Origin: Novosphingobium sp. 9
GTDB lineage: Bacteria; Pseudomonadota; Alphaproteobacteria; Sphingomonadales; Sphingomonadaceae
DNA: 64,000 nucleotides
Direction of reading: 5' to 3'
Assembly (NCBI RefSeq): GCF_025340265.1
Contig: NZ_CP022707.1
Span: forward strand, 2,852,501 to 2,916,500
Position 1 is the first letter of the stretch. Each line of letters opens with the position of its first letter. A program made the translations under genes and the position numbers. Of this stretch, positions 44,761-54,336 are shown piece by piece. A model generated the notes under the pieces. The model was not told the origin of the DNA and searched no databases. It was given only the letters and a program-made list of their open reading frames with translations.

Positions 44761-44947
44761 GGCGTAGGCGCGGCTCCTTCCTCTCACCATGTCGTTGTGG
44801 GGAGCAAGCGCAGCGCTGTCGAGTCCTCAAAAGAGCGCTTCGTCGCCTCCACCGATCGCCCCGGAAAGCAACTCGCCACTTTCGCGCGGGCGAAAGACTG
44901 ATATGGGAGGCTCGCGCCGATTTTCGCGCAAGATCAGGAAAGAGACC

Positions 44948-46147
<1,200 letters not shown>

Positions 46148-46250
46148 GCAATTCTGCCGATTACAGGCCCCATCTGTAATTTTCTCCGTGTTGTTCCTGA
46201 GGCTTGCCGCCCCTTACAAAATGGCAAGCGACAACAACGGGGGATTACAG

Positions 46251-47009
46251 ATGGGCAGCCATACGGCAGCCGGTCGACAGCGCTTTTTTGCGTGGGTCGG
46301 TCCAGGGGAAATCAGCGCGGAATATGACCTCAGGCAACTCGGCTGGGGCTTCCGGCAGCGCAGCGATTTCGAGCATGGCGCGTCCCAGATCGCCTGTCCG
46401 ATGCTGCTCGACGGCAGGGGCGAGGACGGCAAGGGCGAGGATGCAGGCTTTCTCGGCACGCTGCTGCTGTCTGTCCCCAGGCCGCAGCGACGCCGGATCG
46501 CCGTCGTCGGCTTGCCGGACACTGCCGACTGCGCCGCCATCCTGCGCATGGGATATGGCGAAGCGCTGAAATCCGGCACATCGCTGGAGGAAATCGGCGC
46601 GCGGGCAGAGCGTATCGATTGCCTGGGAACGTGGGTGCCGCGCTTCCGCAATGTCGGCCCGCTGCATCTCGATCTCGTCGATCGCGAAGCCTTTGCCGAT
46701 GGGCGCTCGCTCGATCTCAATCCGCGTGAATTCTCGCTGCTCTGGCGCCTGGCCGACGAGCCGCGCAGTGTCGTCAGCAAGCAGGCGCTGATTCAGGACG
46801 TCTGGCGCATGGGCTTCGTGCCAGAGACCAACAGCATCGCCGTCCACATGTCCCGCCTGCGCCGCAAGCTGGGCTACGCGGGGCTGGCCAGCATCATCGC
46901 GACTGCACCCGAAGGCGGCTATCTGCTCGCTCTCGATGCGCGCGAAGGCCCTGCGGCATACCGCCCTCTCGCCTCGCAATCCGCTGGGATGGAACGGCAC
47001 GCCCTCTGA
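46251..47009 (+). CDS. OmpR/PhoB-type winged-helix protein without a receiver domain
   Basis: A 252-residue protein. Residues about 150-235 are a transcriptional-regulator C-terminal winged helix (LDLNPREFSLLWRLADEPRSVVSKQALIQDVWRMG, then NSIAVHMSRLRRKLGYAGL and APEGGYLL). The N-terminal 140 residues lack the aspartate pocket of a receiver and match no family I recognise; they may be a degenerate receiver or sensor. The start is uncertain (46251 or 46221). It is followed by a repeat element and the convergent mobA. Confidence 0.82.
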   Translation: MGSHTAAGRQRFFAWVGPGEISAEYDLRQLGWGFRQRSDFEHGASQIACPMLLDGRGEDGKGEDAGFLGTLLLSVPRPQRRRIAVVGLPDTADCAAILRMGYGEALKSGTSLEEIGARAERIDCLGTWVPRFRNVGPLHLDLVDREAFADGRSLDLNPREFSLLWRLADEPRSVVSKQALIQDVWRMGFVPETNSIAVHMSRLRRKLGYAGLASIIATAPEGGYLLALDAREGPAAYRPLASQSAGMERHAL

Positions 47010-47032
47010 CCGGGGCCATCCGCCCGGCGCTC

Positions 47033-47111
47033 AGAGCCCGTTTGAAAATTCGCGAAAAGCGAATTTTGCGGCGTCACCCCAAGAATGCCGTCGCGGGCAT
47101 TTTTCAAACGG
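47033..47111. repeat. Palindromic element sharing its left half with the element at 30817
   Basis: agagcccgtttgaaaattcg at 47033 matches the start of the 30817 element with few changes. The hairpin aaaattcgc..gcgaatttt (47045-47067) is shared. The outer arms ccgtttgaaaa and ttttcaaacgg (47038-47048 with 47101-47111) are specific to this copy. It lies between the winged-helix gene and the end of mobA and could end both transcripts. Confidence 0.75.
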
Positions 47112-47115
47112 TCTG

Positions 47116-47646
47116 TCAGCCCGCGTCGGGCAGGCGGGCGAGGTCAGCGGGCGTATTGATGTTGGCGGGCGCCTGCGCAAGGCGCTCCATCCGAGCGCCA
47201 ACCGCCTCGGCGAAGCGCATCATCGAATGCGTGCCTTCGCCATGCAGGATCTCTTCCAGCACCGGCAACGTTTCCACCGGCCACAGACCGATCACCGGAT
47301 TCGCGGCAAGGCAGGCAGGGCCGGGAGAAAGGCGCGCCAACAGATCCTCCGGCATGCCCAGCGCATCGACGCTGCTGCTGAGCACCGCCCCATAGCCTTC
47401 ATCCTGCGCCAGCCGCAGGGCGGCGGCCAATCCACCAAGCGGCCCCATGCCCGCATGCGGCCAATCGGGCAACGTCGGCGCAGGCGCTGTCTCACGCCCG
47501 ACCACCACCACATATTCGCACCACCCGGCCAGCGTATCCACCGCGCGTGAAAGAAGGGTGTGGCCATCATAGACCGCCAGCGCCTTGTCGCTTCCGAACC
47601 GGGTCGACAGACCGCCCGCGATCACCGCACCAAGGATCAGGGTCAT
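47116..47646 (-). CDS. mobA: Molybdenum cofactor guanylyltransferase MobA
   Basis: A 176-residue enzyme that joins GMP to molybdopterin to make the dinucleotide cofactor. The GTP-binding start is ILGAVIAGGLSTRFGSDKAL (the GGxSxRxGxDK pattern), followed by GMGPLGGLAAALRLA and the loop SSSVDALGMPEDLL, where D binds Mg. MobA ends shorter than E. coli MobA but within range. The gene is separate from the xdhC / MobA-like pair at 26 kb. Confidence 0.92.
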   Translation of the reverse strand: MTLILGAVIAGGLSTRFGSDKALAVYDGHTLLSRAVDTLAGWCEYVVVVGRETAPAPTLPDWPHAGMGPLGGLAAALRLAQDEGYGAVLSSSVDALGMPEDLLARLSPGPACLAANPVIGLWPVETLPVLEEILHGEGTHSMMRFAEAVGARMERLAQAPANINTPADLARLPDAG

Positions 47647-47858
47647 GACGGCAGGCTCCTTTCATGCGCCGGGTATTCCCGCAGACAGGCAACAACATAA
47701 GCGAAGGCTCAGCCCTTGTCCAAACCCTCTACCTGCCAACAGGTTGCCTGAATACCGCACGGCGCCGCACCCTCTGATTCACACTTGTGCTGCATAAAGC
47801 CAGAAACAGGATTGCGCCCTGTGCCGGAAGCCGCTAGTGGCGCCATTCCCACGCGATC

Positions 47859-47932
47859 GGCCCGATGGCGGAGTGGTGACGCAGCGGATTGCAAATCCGT
47901 GCACGCCGGTTCGATTCCGGCTCGGGCCTCCA
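47859..47932 (+). tRNA. tRNA-Cys (anticodon GCA), CCA encoded
   Basis: The sequence folds as a tRNA: acceptor ggcccga (47859-47865) with tcgggcc (47922-47928), an anticodon stem with loop ttgcaaa giving GCA, and a T arm with the ttcgatt motif. The discriminator is T, and CCA follows at 47930-47932. A 7-bp hairpin (tctcaga..tctgaga) comes soon after. The 3' end is the presumed attachment site of the integrase gene 164 bases downstream. Confidence 0.95.
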
Positions 47933-48057
47933 TTTTTGCTTCTCAGAGGGTCTGAGAGCATCGCATAAGTCGCTGTTTTTCGCCATTTTTACGTGGTAAA
48001 ATGTCTCCGACAGGTTCGGGCCATTTCACCAAATCTCACCCCAATCATGGAAGATTT

Positions 48058-48095
48058 GATGGTACGCCCCGCCATAGCGATGGGGAGATACCATC
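48058..48095 (+). promoter_or_regulatory. Hairpin that covers the integrase ribosome-binding site
   Basis: gatggta at 48058-48064 pairs with taccatc at 48089-48095, directly before the ATG, and cccc at 48067-48070 pairs with gggg at 48082-48085. The likely Shine-Dalgarno GGGGAGA (48082-48088) is thus inside the stem. This would lower integrase translation unless the RNA is opened. The evidence is base pairing only. Confidence 0.5.
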
Positions 48096-49346
48096 ATGTT
48101 GGAAGGAAAGCGGCAGAAGTCCGGGCTCACCGCAGCTTGGGTGTCGCGTGCTAAGCCAAAAGACAAGGCCTACAAGCTCAGCGACCGCGATGGGCTCTAC
48201 CTCCAGATCGAACCCAGCGGCTTACGCGTCTGGCGAATGAATTACCGCTTTCTAGGCAAACAGAGAACCATAACCTTCGGGCGTTGGCCAGAGCTGCTGC
48301 TGGGAGAGGCGCGAGAACGACTGCTCGATGCGCGGCGGCTTCTCGCCAAGGGGGTCGATCCCGTCGAGCATGCCAAGCTTGAAAAGATCGAGAAGATGCT
48401 CGCAGCGGCGCACACTTTCGAAGCGGTGGCGAACGAGTGGCTTGAAAAGATAGCCGCCGAAGGTGCCGCAGCCATGACGCTCAAGAAGGCGCGCTGGCTG
48501 CTCGCGAAGCTCTATCCCGCGATCGGAAAGCGCCCCATCCGCGAAATATCGGCGCATGAGTTGCTTCTGGCCTTGAAGAAGATCGAGGCCACGAAACGCT
48601 ACGACACCGCCAATCGGGCACGGACCGCGTCCAGCCAGGTCTTTCGATATGCGATTGCCACGGCGAGAGCCGAGCGCGATATCGCCTCGGATCTTCGCGG
48701 CGCCCTTGTCACCCCTCGAACGACTCATCGGGCCGCAATCACCACGCCGATCGAAGCCGGGGCTTTGCTGCGGACTATCGATGAATATGACGGCAATCCG
48801 CTTACGCGAACGGCGCTGCGTTTGCTGGCGCATGTTTTCGTGCGGCCCGGCGAACTGCGCTGGGCGGAATGGAGCGAGTTTGACCTGCACAAGCGCGTCT
48901 GGACGATCCCAGGTCACAAGATGAAGATGCGCCGCCCCCACGCCGTCCCCCTCACCCGGCAGGTCGTCGCCATACTTGGCGAGATCGAACACGATGCGGG
49001 CTACAGCCCTTTTCTTTTCCCCTCCCTACGCTCGGTGGACCGACCGATGTCGGACAACACGATCAATGCCGCGCTCCGGCGCCTCGGCTACGGCAAGGAC
49101 GAAATGACCGGCCACGGATTTCGGGCGCTGGCCGCGACGCTGCTCAACGAAATGGGCTGCTGGAATCCCGATGCGATCGAACGCCAGCTCGCTCACGCTG
49201 ATGGCAATTCCATCCGCCGCGCCTATGCGCGCGGCCAATACTGGGACGAGCGTGTTCGCATGATGCAGCATTGGTCGGACCACATCGATCAACTGCGCGA
49301 CGGCGCCACGGTACTGCGACCCAAATTCGGCCATAGCGGCTCATGA
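48096..49346 (+). CDS. int: P4-type tyrosine recombinase (integrase)
   Basis: A 416-residue integrase. The N-terminal DUF4102-type arm-binding domain is SDRDGLYLQIEPSGLRVWRMNYRF with FGRWPELLLGEAR. The core-binding region is near residues 105-200. The catalytic domain has R in VRPGELRWAEW (250-260), H-x-x-R at 340-343 (GHGFRA), H367 in LAHADGN and a tyrosine at 377 or 382. It is complete. Such enzymes insert elements at tRNA 3' ends, matching the tRNA-Cys just upstream. It marks the left end of an integrated element whose right end is not in the window. Confidence 0.94.
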   Translation: MLEGKRQKSGLTAAWVSRAKPKDKAYKLSDRDGLYLQIEPSGLRVWRMNYRFLGKQRTITFGRWPELLLGEARERLLDARRLLAKGVDPVEHAKLEKIEKMLAAAHTFEAVANEWLEKIAAEGAAAMTLKKARWLLAKLYPAIGKRPIREISAHELLLALKKIEATKRYDTANRARTASSQVFRYAIATARAERDIASDLRGALVTPRTTHRAAITTPIEAGALLRTIDEYDGNPLTRTALRLLAHVFVRPGELRWAEWSEFDLHKRVWTIPGHKMKMRRPHAVPLTRQVVAILGEIEHDAGYSPFLFPSLRSVDRPMSDNTINAALRRLGYGKDEMTGHGFRALAATLLNEMGCWNPDAIERQLAHADGNSIRRAYARGQYWDERVRMMQHWSDHIDQLRDGATVLRPKFGHSGS

Positions 49347-49621
49347 AGGGTTGCACTGACAATTACCTCAGCTTGCGCAACAAATACGAAAGCTTGACGC
49401 AAGCAGCCGAAACCATGCCGGAGGAATTTTCGTGGTGCGGGCATTGACCGTTTCCGTGCGCATTTTGCAGGCCACAAGCGCCAAATGTACAAGTGCAGAT
49501 CGGGTTTAGCACCACTCCGACCATTTGCCGCAAGTTGCACTGTGAAGACTTCCGGCCGTAGCGGAGCACCGGCGAGCCCCACTCCGCGCCCGAAACCAAC
49601 CGGACCGCGCCTGCCTGCTGC

Positions 49622-49813
49622 TTACCGGCTATCCTGATCCGGCGCTGGCATCTCTGACGGCCCCTCATCAGGTTCATCGATATCAGGAACTTCGGGCACG
49701 ATCTCCGGAGGCTCCTGGAACGGGGTCTCGGCAGGCGGCATGTCTGGCGGCATCTCAATCGGCGATTGCGGATTGATGGTGTCGGGCGGCGGCATTTCTG
49801 GATTTGTAGCCAT
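49622..49813 (-). CDS. Small proline- and glutamate-rich protein
   Basis: A 63-residue protein composed largely of Pro, Glu, Met and Asp, starting MATNPEMPPPDTINPQSP with PPDMPPAETPFQEPPEIVPE in the middle. It is likely disordered. A clear GAGGAG site lies 6 bases before the ATG at 49813. Similar small PE-rich proteins occur in other sphingomonads, but no function is known. Confidence 0.7.
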   Translation of the reverse strand: MATNPEMPPPDTINPQSPIEMPPDMPPAETPFQEPPEIVPEVPDIDEPDEGPSEMPAPDQDSR

Positions 49814-49970
49814 GAAAATCTCCTCTCACTGACATAGCGGGCAGGCATAATCATGGTTCCCGAAATTCCGGCCGAAGTCAGAACAGATGCCGTCGTTCAG
49901 TGCAGCCCAAACAGGGGGCAGGCTGAACTGATGTCTGGCCGCCTAGCGGTTGAGCGTGTCGCATGAGCGC

Positions 49971-49996
49971 GGAACGTGGCGAAGCACCAAGCGTTT
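49971..49996 (+). promoter_or_regulatory. EcfG-type general-stress promoter before the PRC-barrel gene
   Basis: GGAAC (49971-49975), a 16-base spacer and CGTTT (49992-49996) match the alphaproteobacterial EcfG consensus exactly. The gene start is 63 bases on. This predicts induction by the PhyR-NepR-EcfG general stress response. Confidence 0.65.
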
Positions 49997-50058
49997 GATC
50001 GGGACAATCATCCTGCAGGAGGATGTAAGATTAACCGGCAACGGCAAAGGAACGATAA

Positions 50059-50421
50059 ATGGCGGATGCAGCCACAGCAACTCCGACCCTCGTTGAAGCG
50101 GACACTTCCGGATTGAAGGTGCGGTCGCGCGATGGCGACAACCTTGGCCACATCAAATCCTTCATGGTCGACAAGCGTTCGGGCCAGTCGGACTTTGCCG
50201 TGTTGAGCCTGGGCGGCTTTCTGGGCTTCAACAAAAGCTTCTATCCCGTGCCCTTCAGTGTGCTGGCCTACGACGCGCCGGCGGATGACTACGTGGTCAC
50301 TATCGATCGGCGTGTTCTGGAAGGTGGTCCCAGTTGGGCAAACAACGCACCCGAATTCAATCAGGCGTATGCCGATCGCGTGTCGAGCTACTATGGCACG
50401 CCATCGGCGCAGATCATTTGA
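50059..50421 (+). CDS. PRC-barrel domain protein
   Basis: A 120-residue protein with a PRC-barrel fold: DTSGLKVRSRDGDNLGHIKSFMVDKRSGQSDFAVLSLGGFLGF is the conserved strand pattern, followed by YPVPFSVLAYD. Stand-alone PRC-barrel proteins are often stress-induced in alphaproteobacteria, and an EcfG-type promoter precedes this gene. AAGGAA lies 7 bases before the ATG. The binding partner is unknown. Confidence 0.88.
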   Translation: MADAATATPTLVEADTSGLKVRSRDGDNLGHIKSFMVDKRSGQSDFAVLSLGGFLGFNKSFYPVPFSVLAYDAPADDYVVTIDRRVLEGGPSWANNAPEFNQAYADRVSSYYGTPSAQII

Positions 50422-50775
50422 TGGCATGAAAGGACCGTGACCCTGACTGACCCGTAAGCAGGGAGCAACACAGGGCCTGCAGTGTGTCCGCCAAGCCATA
50501 TGAGCAGCTTGAATTGGCACTTAGATGCCGTAAGCGGGAGCCATCCACCTCATCCGCTTTCCAATTCTGGACGCCGAAGATTGGCCGATTTTGGACTGAC
50601 GGCTTACGGGGCGGACGAGGCGGATAGCTGCCTGTCATCTTTCCGGGCGGGAGCGTGACTATAACTGCCTGACGGCAGACGCCCCGTCTTGCCGTTCGTG
50701 GCCAAATCGATACATCTTGAAAGCGGACACCGGGGGCAGAGACAATTGCTGACTTCGGCTGAAGGAGGCAACAGC
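50422..50775. other. 354-base spacer without a gene
   Basis: No convincing ORF, tRNA or terminator is seen. A cacag-gcctg-cag-tg region near 50470 and a ctgacggcagacgcccc stretch near 50670 (similar to one at 52024) hint at accessory repeats. The last part contains the leader of the next gene, including GGAGG at 50764-50768. Confidence 0.4.
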
Positions 50776-51357
50776 GTGAAGCGAAAGATGGCATTTGGCG
50801 CGCTTGCCGTGCTGCTAGCAACGAATGCACATGCGCAGGACACAGCAAAATCACCCGATGGTCTTTATACGGCTTCTGTCATCCCGAATGGCAAAGGTGA
50901 CGAGAATGGTTCGGGCGCACAGGCCCTTGTTCTGTACAGAACAAGGGATAATGCTCAGCGACGCCTCCTTATATCGAGGTGGAACGCTGATTACAGTCGC
51001 AACCTTGCCAATCTCTCGCATCCGTTGTTCTCATTGGACGGTGGTTATGTATATTTCAATACTTCAGACGTCTCTCCGAACTCGGGCTACGTTCACCAAT
51101 TCGACCTTAAGCTGAACGTTATAAAGTCAATTAGTACGGGTTGGGCTTTGCGTGTGATGCGGACCGGCCCCTACAGAGGCTACCTGCTCGTGCAGACCCA
51201 CCGATATTGGGATAGCCACGAGGGAGGCTCCTACAATCCAGTTTTTCTTACTCACCCGTCGGGTAAACGGATCATGATGGTTCCCGGGAGCGATAATGAC
51301 GATGGCGAACTCGCTATTGATCCGTGGCTCGCAAAGATGAACTGGAGAGCTTGGTAG
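50776..51357 (+). CDS. Hypothetical exported protein
   Basis: A 193-residue protein starting at a GTG with GGAGG 7 bases before it. A signal peptide (KMAFGALAVLLATNAHAQ) is followed by beta-rich sequence: SPDGLYTASVIPNGKGDENG, LFSLDGGYVYFNTSDVSPNSGYV and AIDPWLAKMNWRAW at the end. The repeated S-x-DGxYV pattern is like the propeller blades of WD40-type or PD40 proteins. The DNA is AT-richer than the core regions, which fits acquired sequence. Confidence 0.75.
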   Translation: MKRKMAFGALAVLLATNAHAQDTAKSPDGLYTASVIPNGKGDENGSGAQALVLYRTRDNAQRRLLISRWNADYSRNLANLSHPLFSLDGGYVYFNTSDVSPNSGYVHQFDLKLNVIKSISTGWALRVMRTGPYRGYLLVQTHRYWDSHEGGSYNPVFLTHPSGKRIMMVPGSDNDDGELAIDPWLAKMNWRAW

Positions 51358-51582
51358 GCTGCTAACGTCCGCTTAATGAGAATCGCAGCTAATACCTGCC
51401 TGACGCTTATCCACCCATCGTAACCGCTGCTGCTGCGAATCTGCGCTGCCTCGAAGTCGTCCGGCACCTTTACGCCGCCAGACGATGCAAATGCCGATCC
51501 GGAGCAACGAGCAGGGTGGCAAGCGGACTGGCGGTCTATCAGCGTTGGTGGACGCCGCATTGTAAAACGCTAGAATAGCTAA

Positions 51583-51906
51583 ATGCCAGGACTCACACAA
51601 TTTAACATATGGGATGAGAACGGTCGGCTGCTCTGCACCGCCTGTGGGTTTGATAACGAGCTTCAAATCCCACGGTACACAGAAGACGAAGGCTTGCCGA
51701 TTTTCATCTGCGAAGCATGCCTTTGGGAGCCAAGCTTGGACGATGCCCACGCAAGCTCACCAGATGAAGTGTTGGTTCGCTTGAGGGATTATCGAAAGGA
51801 TTGGGGGCAAACCGCTCCTTGGGATGGCTCCGGTGATCCGCCGCCAGACTGGGATGGGAAGCGGCAGCTTGCCCACCTCTTCGCTGTGGCACTTCACGTC
51901 CGCTAA
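51583..51906 (+). CDS. Hypothetical protein with two CxxC pairs
   Basis: A 107-residue protein with CTACGF near residue 20 and FICEACLWE near residue 43, likely one zinc site. Acidic and tryptophan-rich sequence follows (YRKDWGQTAPWDGSGDPPPDW). It is reminiscent of small CPCC-type proteins encoded beside polymorphic toxins, but that link is only by appearance. No neighbour supports a specific role. Confidence 0.55.
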   Translation: MPGLTQFNIWDENGRLLCTACGFDNELQIPRYTEDEGLPIFICEACLWEPSLDDAHASSPDEVLVRLRDYRKDWGQTAPWDGSGDPPPDWDGKRQLAHLFAVALHVR

Positions 51907-52118
51907 GTTGGCGTCAGCCGACTGGCCGCTTTTCTCGTTTCAGATATGCCAGTCTATCCTGAACGAATGACCGCTCCGGGAAACGGAACTGAACCCTTGT
52001 CCGGCGACAATGGGCGCAATCCGGGCTGACGGCACACGCCCCGTTGCGGATACATCCAGTGTTCCAGCCACCCCGCAGCACACGACCAGCAATCTAAGAT
52101 TTTCTAAAAAAATTAGTC

Positions 52119-52319
52119 TCACAACGAGGGAGTGACTGTCAGCATCTTGTCCTGTGCTGCTTTAGTTCTCGCATCTTCTGTGTTTTGTGCGCGTTCGGCA
52201 AGCTCACTCCAGGCATACGAAGCACGCAGGCAGCGAGCGCGTACCTCCGGCAAGCTGGCTGCGCCGGCAGCGATTTCCTGAAGCTCGGCTTGCTCACGGT
52301 AAAATGTCAATGACGACAT
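52119..52319 (-). CDS. Small helical hypothetical protein
   Basis: A 66-residue, mostly helical protein: SLTFYREQAELQEIAAGAASLPEVRARCLRASYAWSELAERAQ. The pattern FYREQAxxQ...RCxRAxxAWxxLAERAExT is seen in many small alphaproteobacterial proteins without known function. The ATG at 52319 is chosen; an upstream ATG adds 15 residues. It lies in the same direction as, and 66 bases after, the cold-shock gene. Confidence 0.7.
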   Translation of the reverse strand: MSSLTFYREQAELQEIAAGAASLPEVRARCLRASYAWSELAERAQNTEDARTKAAQDKMLTVTPSL

Positions 52320-52385
52320 TAAGCTCGCTCCCGATACTATATTTGGGAATGGCGGGCCTCGCAAAAGACCCGCCGGTTCGGTCGT

Positions 52386-52592
52386 TCAGGCCGACTGGAG
52401 ATTAACAGCCGAGGTCTTCCCACGCTGGTCGGTTTCCAAATCGTAGGATAGGCGCTGATCCTTGTTCAGCGTGCGCATGCCTGCGCGCTCCACCGCGCTG
52501 ATATGAACGAAAGCGTCATCGCCTCCGGTTTCAGGAGCAATAAAGCCAAACCCCTTGTCAGCGTTGAAGAACTTTACGGTGCCGGTGATCAT
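52386..52592 (-). CDS. Cold-shock domain protein (CspA family)
   Basis: A 68-residue single cold-shock domain. TGTVKFFNADKGFGFIAPE contains RNP1 (KGFGFI), and DDAFVHISAVERAG contains RNP2. It binds single-stranded RNA or DNA and keeps mRNAs open after cold or stress. The ATG at 52592 gives the standard length; in-frame codons upstream are not conserved. Confidence 0.95.
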   Translation of the reverse strand: MITGTVKFFNADKGFGFIAPETGGDDAFVHISAVERAGMRTLNKDQRLSYDLETDQRGKTSAVNLQSA

Positions 52593-52819
52593 ATGGGTAT
52601 CCTTTGCCCAATGTAGTATGACGGGCATGCGCCAACAACAGCACATCCCGGCTTCGTGAGGCTAGTAAGGGACAAAGAGGAGCCATTGCGGCTCAATATC
52701 CGTCGCAGGCGACGTTTCAGCAAAGCTCTTGTAGGCGCAACCGCAAAAAATAGATATAGATATTCGATGCCTTTTACCGATTAAATGCGGCTTCCATCAT
52801 TTATGTGGTATATGGAATT

Positions 52820-53260
52820 ATGAATTCCGCTCAGATGCACGACTGCTCGCTCACGATCGATGCCCATGACATTGACTTTATGGGGCATGTCAACAACTCG
52901 ACGTATTTGAAATGGGTGCAAGCCGCGATTATCGAGCATTGGCACCGGGTCGCCTCCCCTGCAGCAGTGGGTGCCTATCTATGGATCGCCCTCAAGCACG
53001 AGATCACTTACCGAAAACCTGCATTTTTGTTCGACCGGCTAACAGCCAATGTTGTCCTCGAGCGCGTGCGCCGGGAAAGCGCGTTTTATGACACGACGAT
53101 CCGACGCGGGAGTGAGGTGATCGCGGAAATACAGTCGCGCTGGTGCTGCATTGATGCCCTGTCGCGACGTCCCGTCCGGGTGAGCGAGCAAGTCAGATCC
53201 TGCTTTTTCCCTGAGGGCGAGAACGCTGAAGAGGCTGAAGTCATTCAAACCTCAGGATGA
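52820..53260 (+). CDS. Acyl-CoA thioesterase, 4-hydroxybenzoyl-CoA thioesterase (hotdog) family
   Basis: A 146-residue hotdog-fold protein. DIDFMGHVNNSTYLKWVQAAIIEH near the start includes the catalytic aspartate-like position and the HVNN motif of YbgC/4HBT thioesterases. YRKPAFLFDRLTANVVLERVRRES is the central helix-strand region. It should hydrolyse acyl-CoA, with an unknown chain. The ATG at 52820 is chosen over a GTG at 52805. Its end overlaps the end of the convergent transglutaminase gene by 9 bases. Confidence 0.88.
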   Translation: MNSAQMHDCSLTIDAHDIDFMGHVNNSTYLKWVQAAIIEHWHRVASPAAVGAYLWIALKHEITYRKPAFLFDRLTANVVLERVRRESAFYDTTIRRGSEVIAEIQSRWCCIDALSRRPVRVSEQVRSCFFPEGENAEEAEVIQTSG

Positions 53261-54076
53261 TGCAAGCTTCAGCTGGTCTTCGTCGGTGTAAACCTCAAAT
53301 CGTGAGAGGGTGGCGGTGCCGAAGCCCATCGTCAGGGTCGCATCGGCAGCATCGCGGCCCTGCGCCATCAGTATACGTCCACGTCTTGGACGATTATGTC
53401 TGGCGTCGAACACATACCATCTCCCGCCCAGCCACACTTCGAACCAAGCCGAAAAATCCATGTCGCCCACCGGCGCGGGCAAGTCCATGTCCCCAAGATA
53501 GCCGGTGCAGTATCGTGCTGGCACATTCATGCACCTGCACAACGTGATCGCCAGATGCGCAAAATCACGGCAGACGCCGTTGCGCTCCTGAAACACGTCC
53601 CAAGCGCTCTTGGTCGCCCTTGCCTCCAGATAATCGAAGCGGATATGCTCATGCACATAGTCTACGATCGCCTGGACCAGAGGCCAGCCTGCAGGTGCAT
53701 TTCCGAACAGGCCCCATGCGATCTCGACCAGATGATCCGTTTCACAATAGCGGCTGCCAAGAAGATAGATCAGGACATCATCAGGTAGATCTTCGATGGA
53801 AGACTGCAAGGCATCCGGCGCAAACGCATCGGGTTCGAAGGCATCTTCGATGACGAACCCGCACGAGATCGTAATGCCACCTTCCGGAATGGTGAAGCGC
53901 GTGCAAATGTTGCCGAACCCGTCGACATAGTCGTAAATCGGTACGTCCGGTGTGGTAAACAGGCGCTGCGGCGTTCGCAGGTCCTTATGGCGCGAAGGAT
54001 GTACGCTAAGATGCGCAAGAGTCGGCACCCGCTGCTCACACGTAAATCCTATATCGTATCCCGCCCGGATCAGCAT
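53252..54076 (-). CDS. Transglutaminase-like cysteine protease family protein
   Basis: A 274-residue protein. An N-terminal beta domain (TCEQRVPTLAHLSVHPSRHKDL) precedes a transglutaminase core with the catalytic cysteine in ERNGVCRDFAHLAITLCRCMNVPARYCTGYLGD and the aspartate in GRWYVFDARHN. Where most family members have a histidine (HAWFEV), this one reads FSAWFEVWLGGRWY, so the triad may differ. Its ATG overlaps the DUF2384 gene stop by 7 bases, indicating translational coupling. The substrate is unknown. Confidence 0.88.
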   Translation of the reverse strand: MLIRAGYDIGFTCEQRVPTLAHLSVHPSRHKDLRTPQRLFTTPDVPIYDYVDGFGNICTRFTIPEGGITISCGFVIEDAFEPDAFAPDALQSSIEDLPDDVLIYLLGSRYCETDHLVEIAWGLFGNAPAGWPLVQAIVDYVHEHIRFDYLEARATKSAWDVFQERNGVCRDFAHLAITLCRCMNVPARYCTGYLGDMDLPAPVGDMDFSAWFEVWLGGRWYVFDARHNRPRRGRILMAQGRDAADATLTMGFGTATLSRFEVYTDEDQLKLASS

Positions 54077-54336
54077 ACCGGCTTCAAGGCTGCAAGCGAG
54101 CGCTCCACGCGCCCTAGGCCTTCGGCCGATTCGATAGCCAGATCGAGCGGGCGGCCGCCAAGTTTCCCACATGCCGTATTGAGATAGGCGATGGCCACAT
54201 CCCGATTGCCCAATGTATCGAGCGCAAGCTTGGTTACCTGTCCCTGACGGCTGGCAGCATCCGGCGCTAACCTGGGCTTGTCCGACCACCGCACTTTTGA
54301 CCGGAAAGGCCTGCCGGGCTTTTCTTCGCTGTCCAT
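54070..54336 (-). CDS. MbcA/ParS/Xre antitoxin-like protein, DUF2384
   Basis: An 88-residue protein. Its C-terminal half, LALDTLGNRDVAIAYLNTACGKLGGRPLDLAIESAEGLGRVERSL, is the DUF2384 toxin-binding domain in which N-x-x-L-GG-x-P-L-D binds RES-domain toxins. The N-terminal 40 residues are basic and short, without the full Xre helix-turn-helix. No RES toxin gene is next to it; a transglutaminase is. GGAAA lies 8 bases before the ATG at 54336. Confidence 0.78.
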   Translation of the reverse strand: MDSEEKPGRPFRSKVRWSDKPRLAPDAASRQGQVTKLALDTLGNRDVAIAYLNTACGKLGGRPLDLAIESAEGLGRVERSLAALKPVC

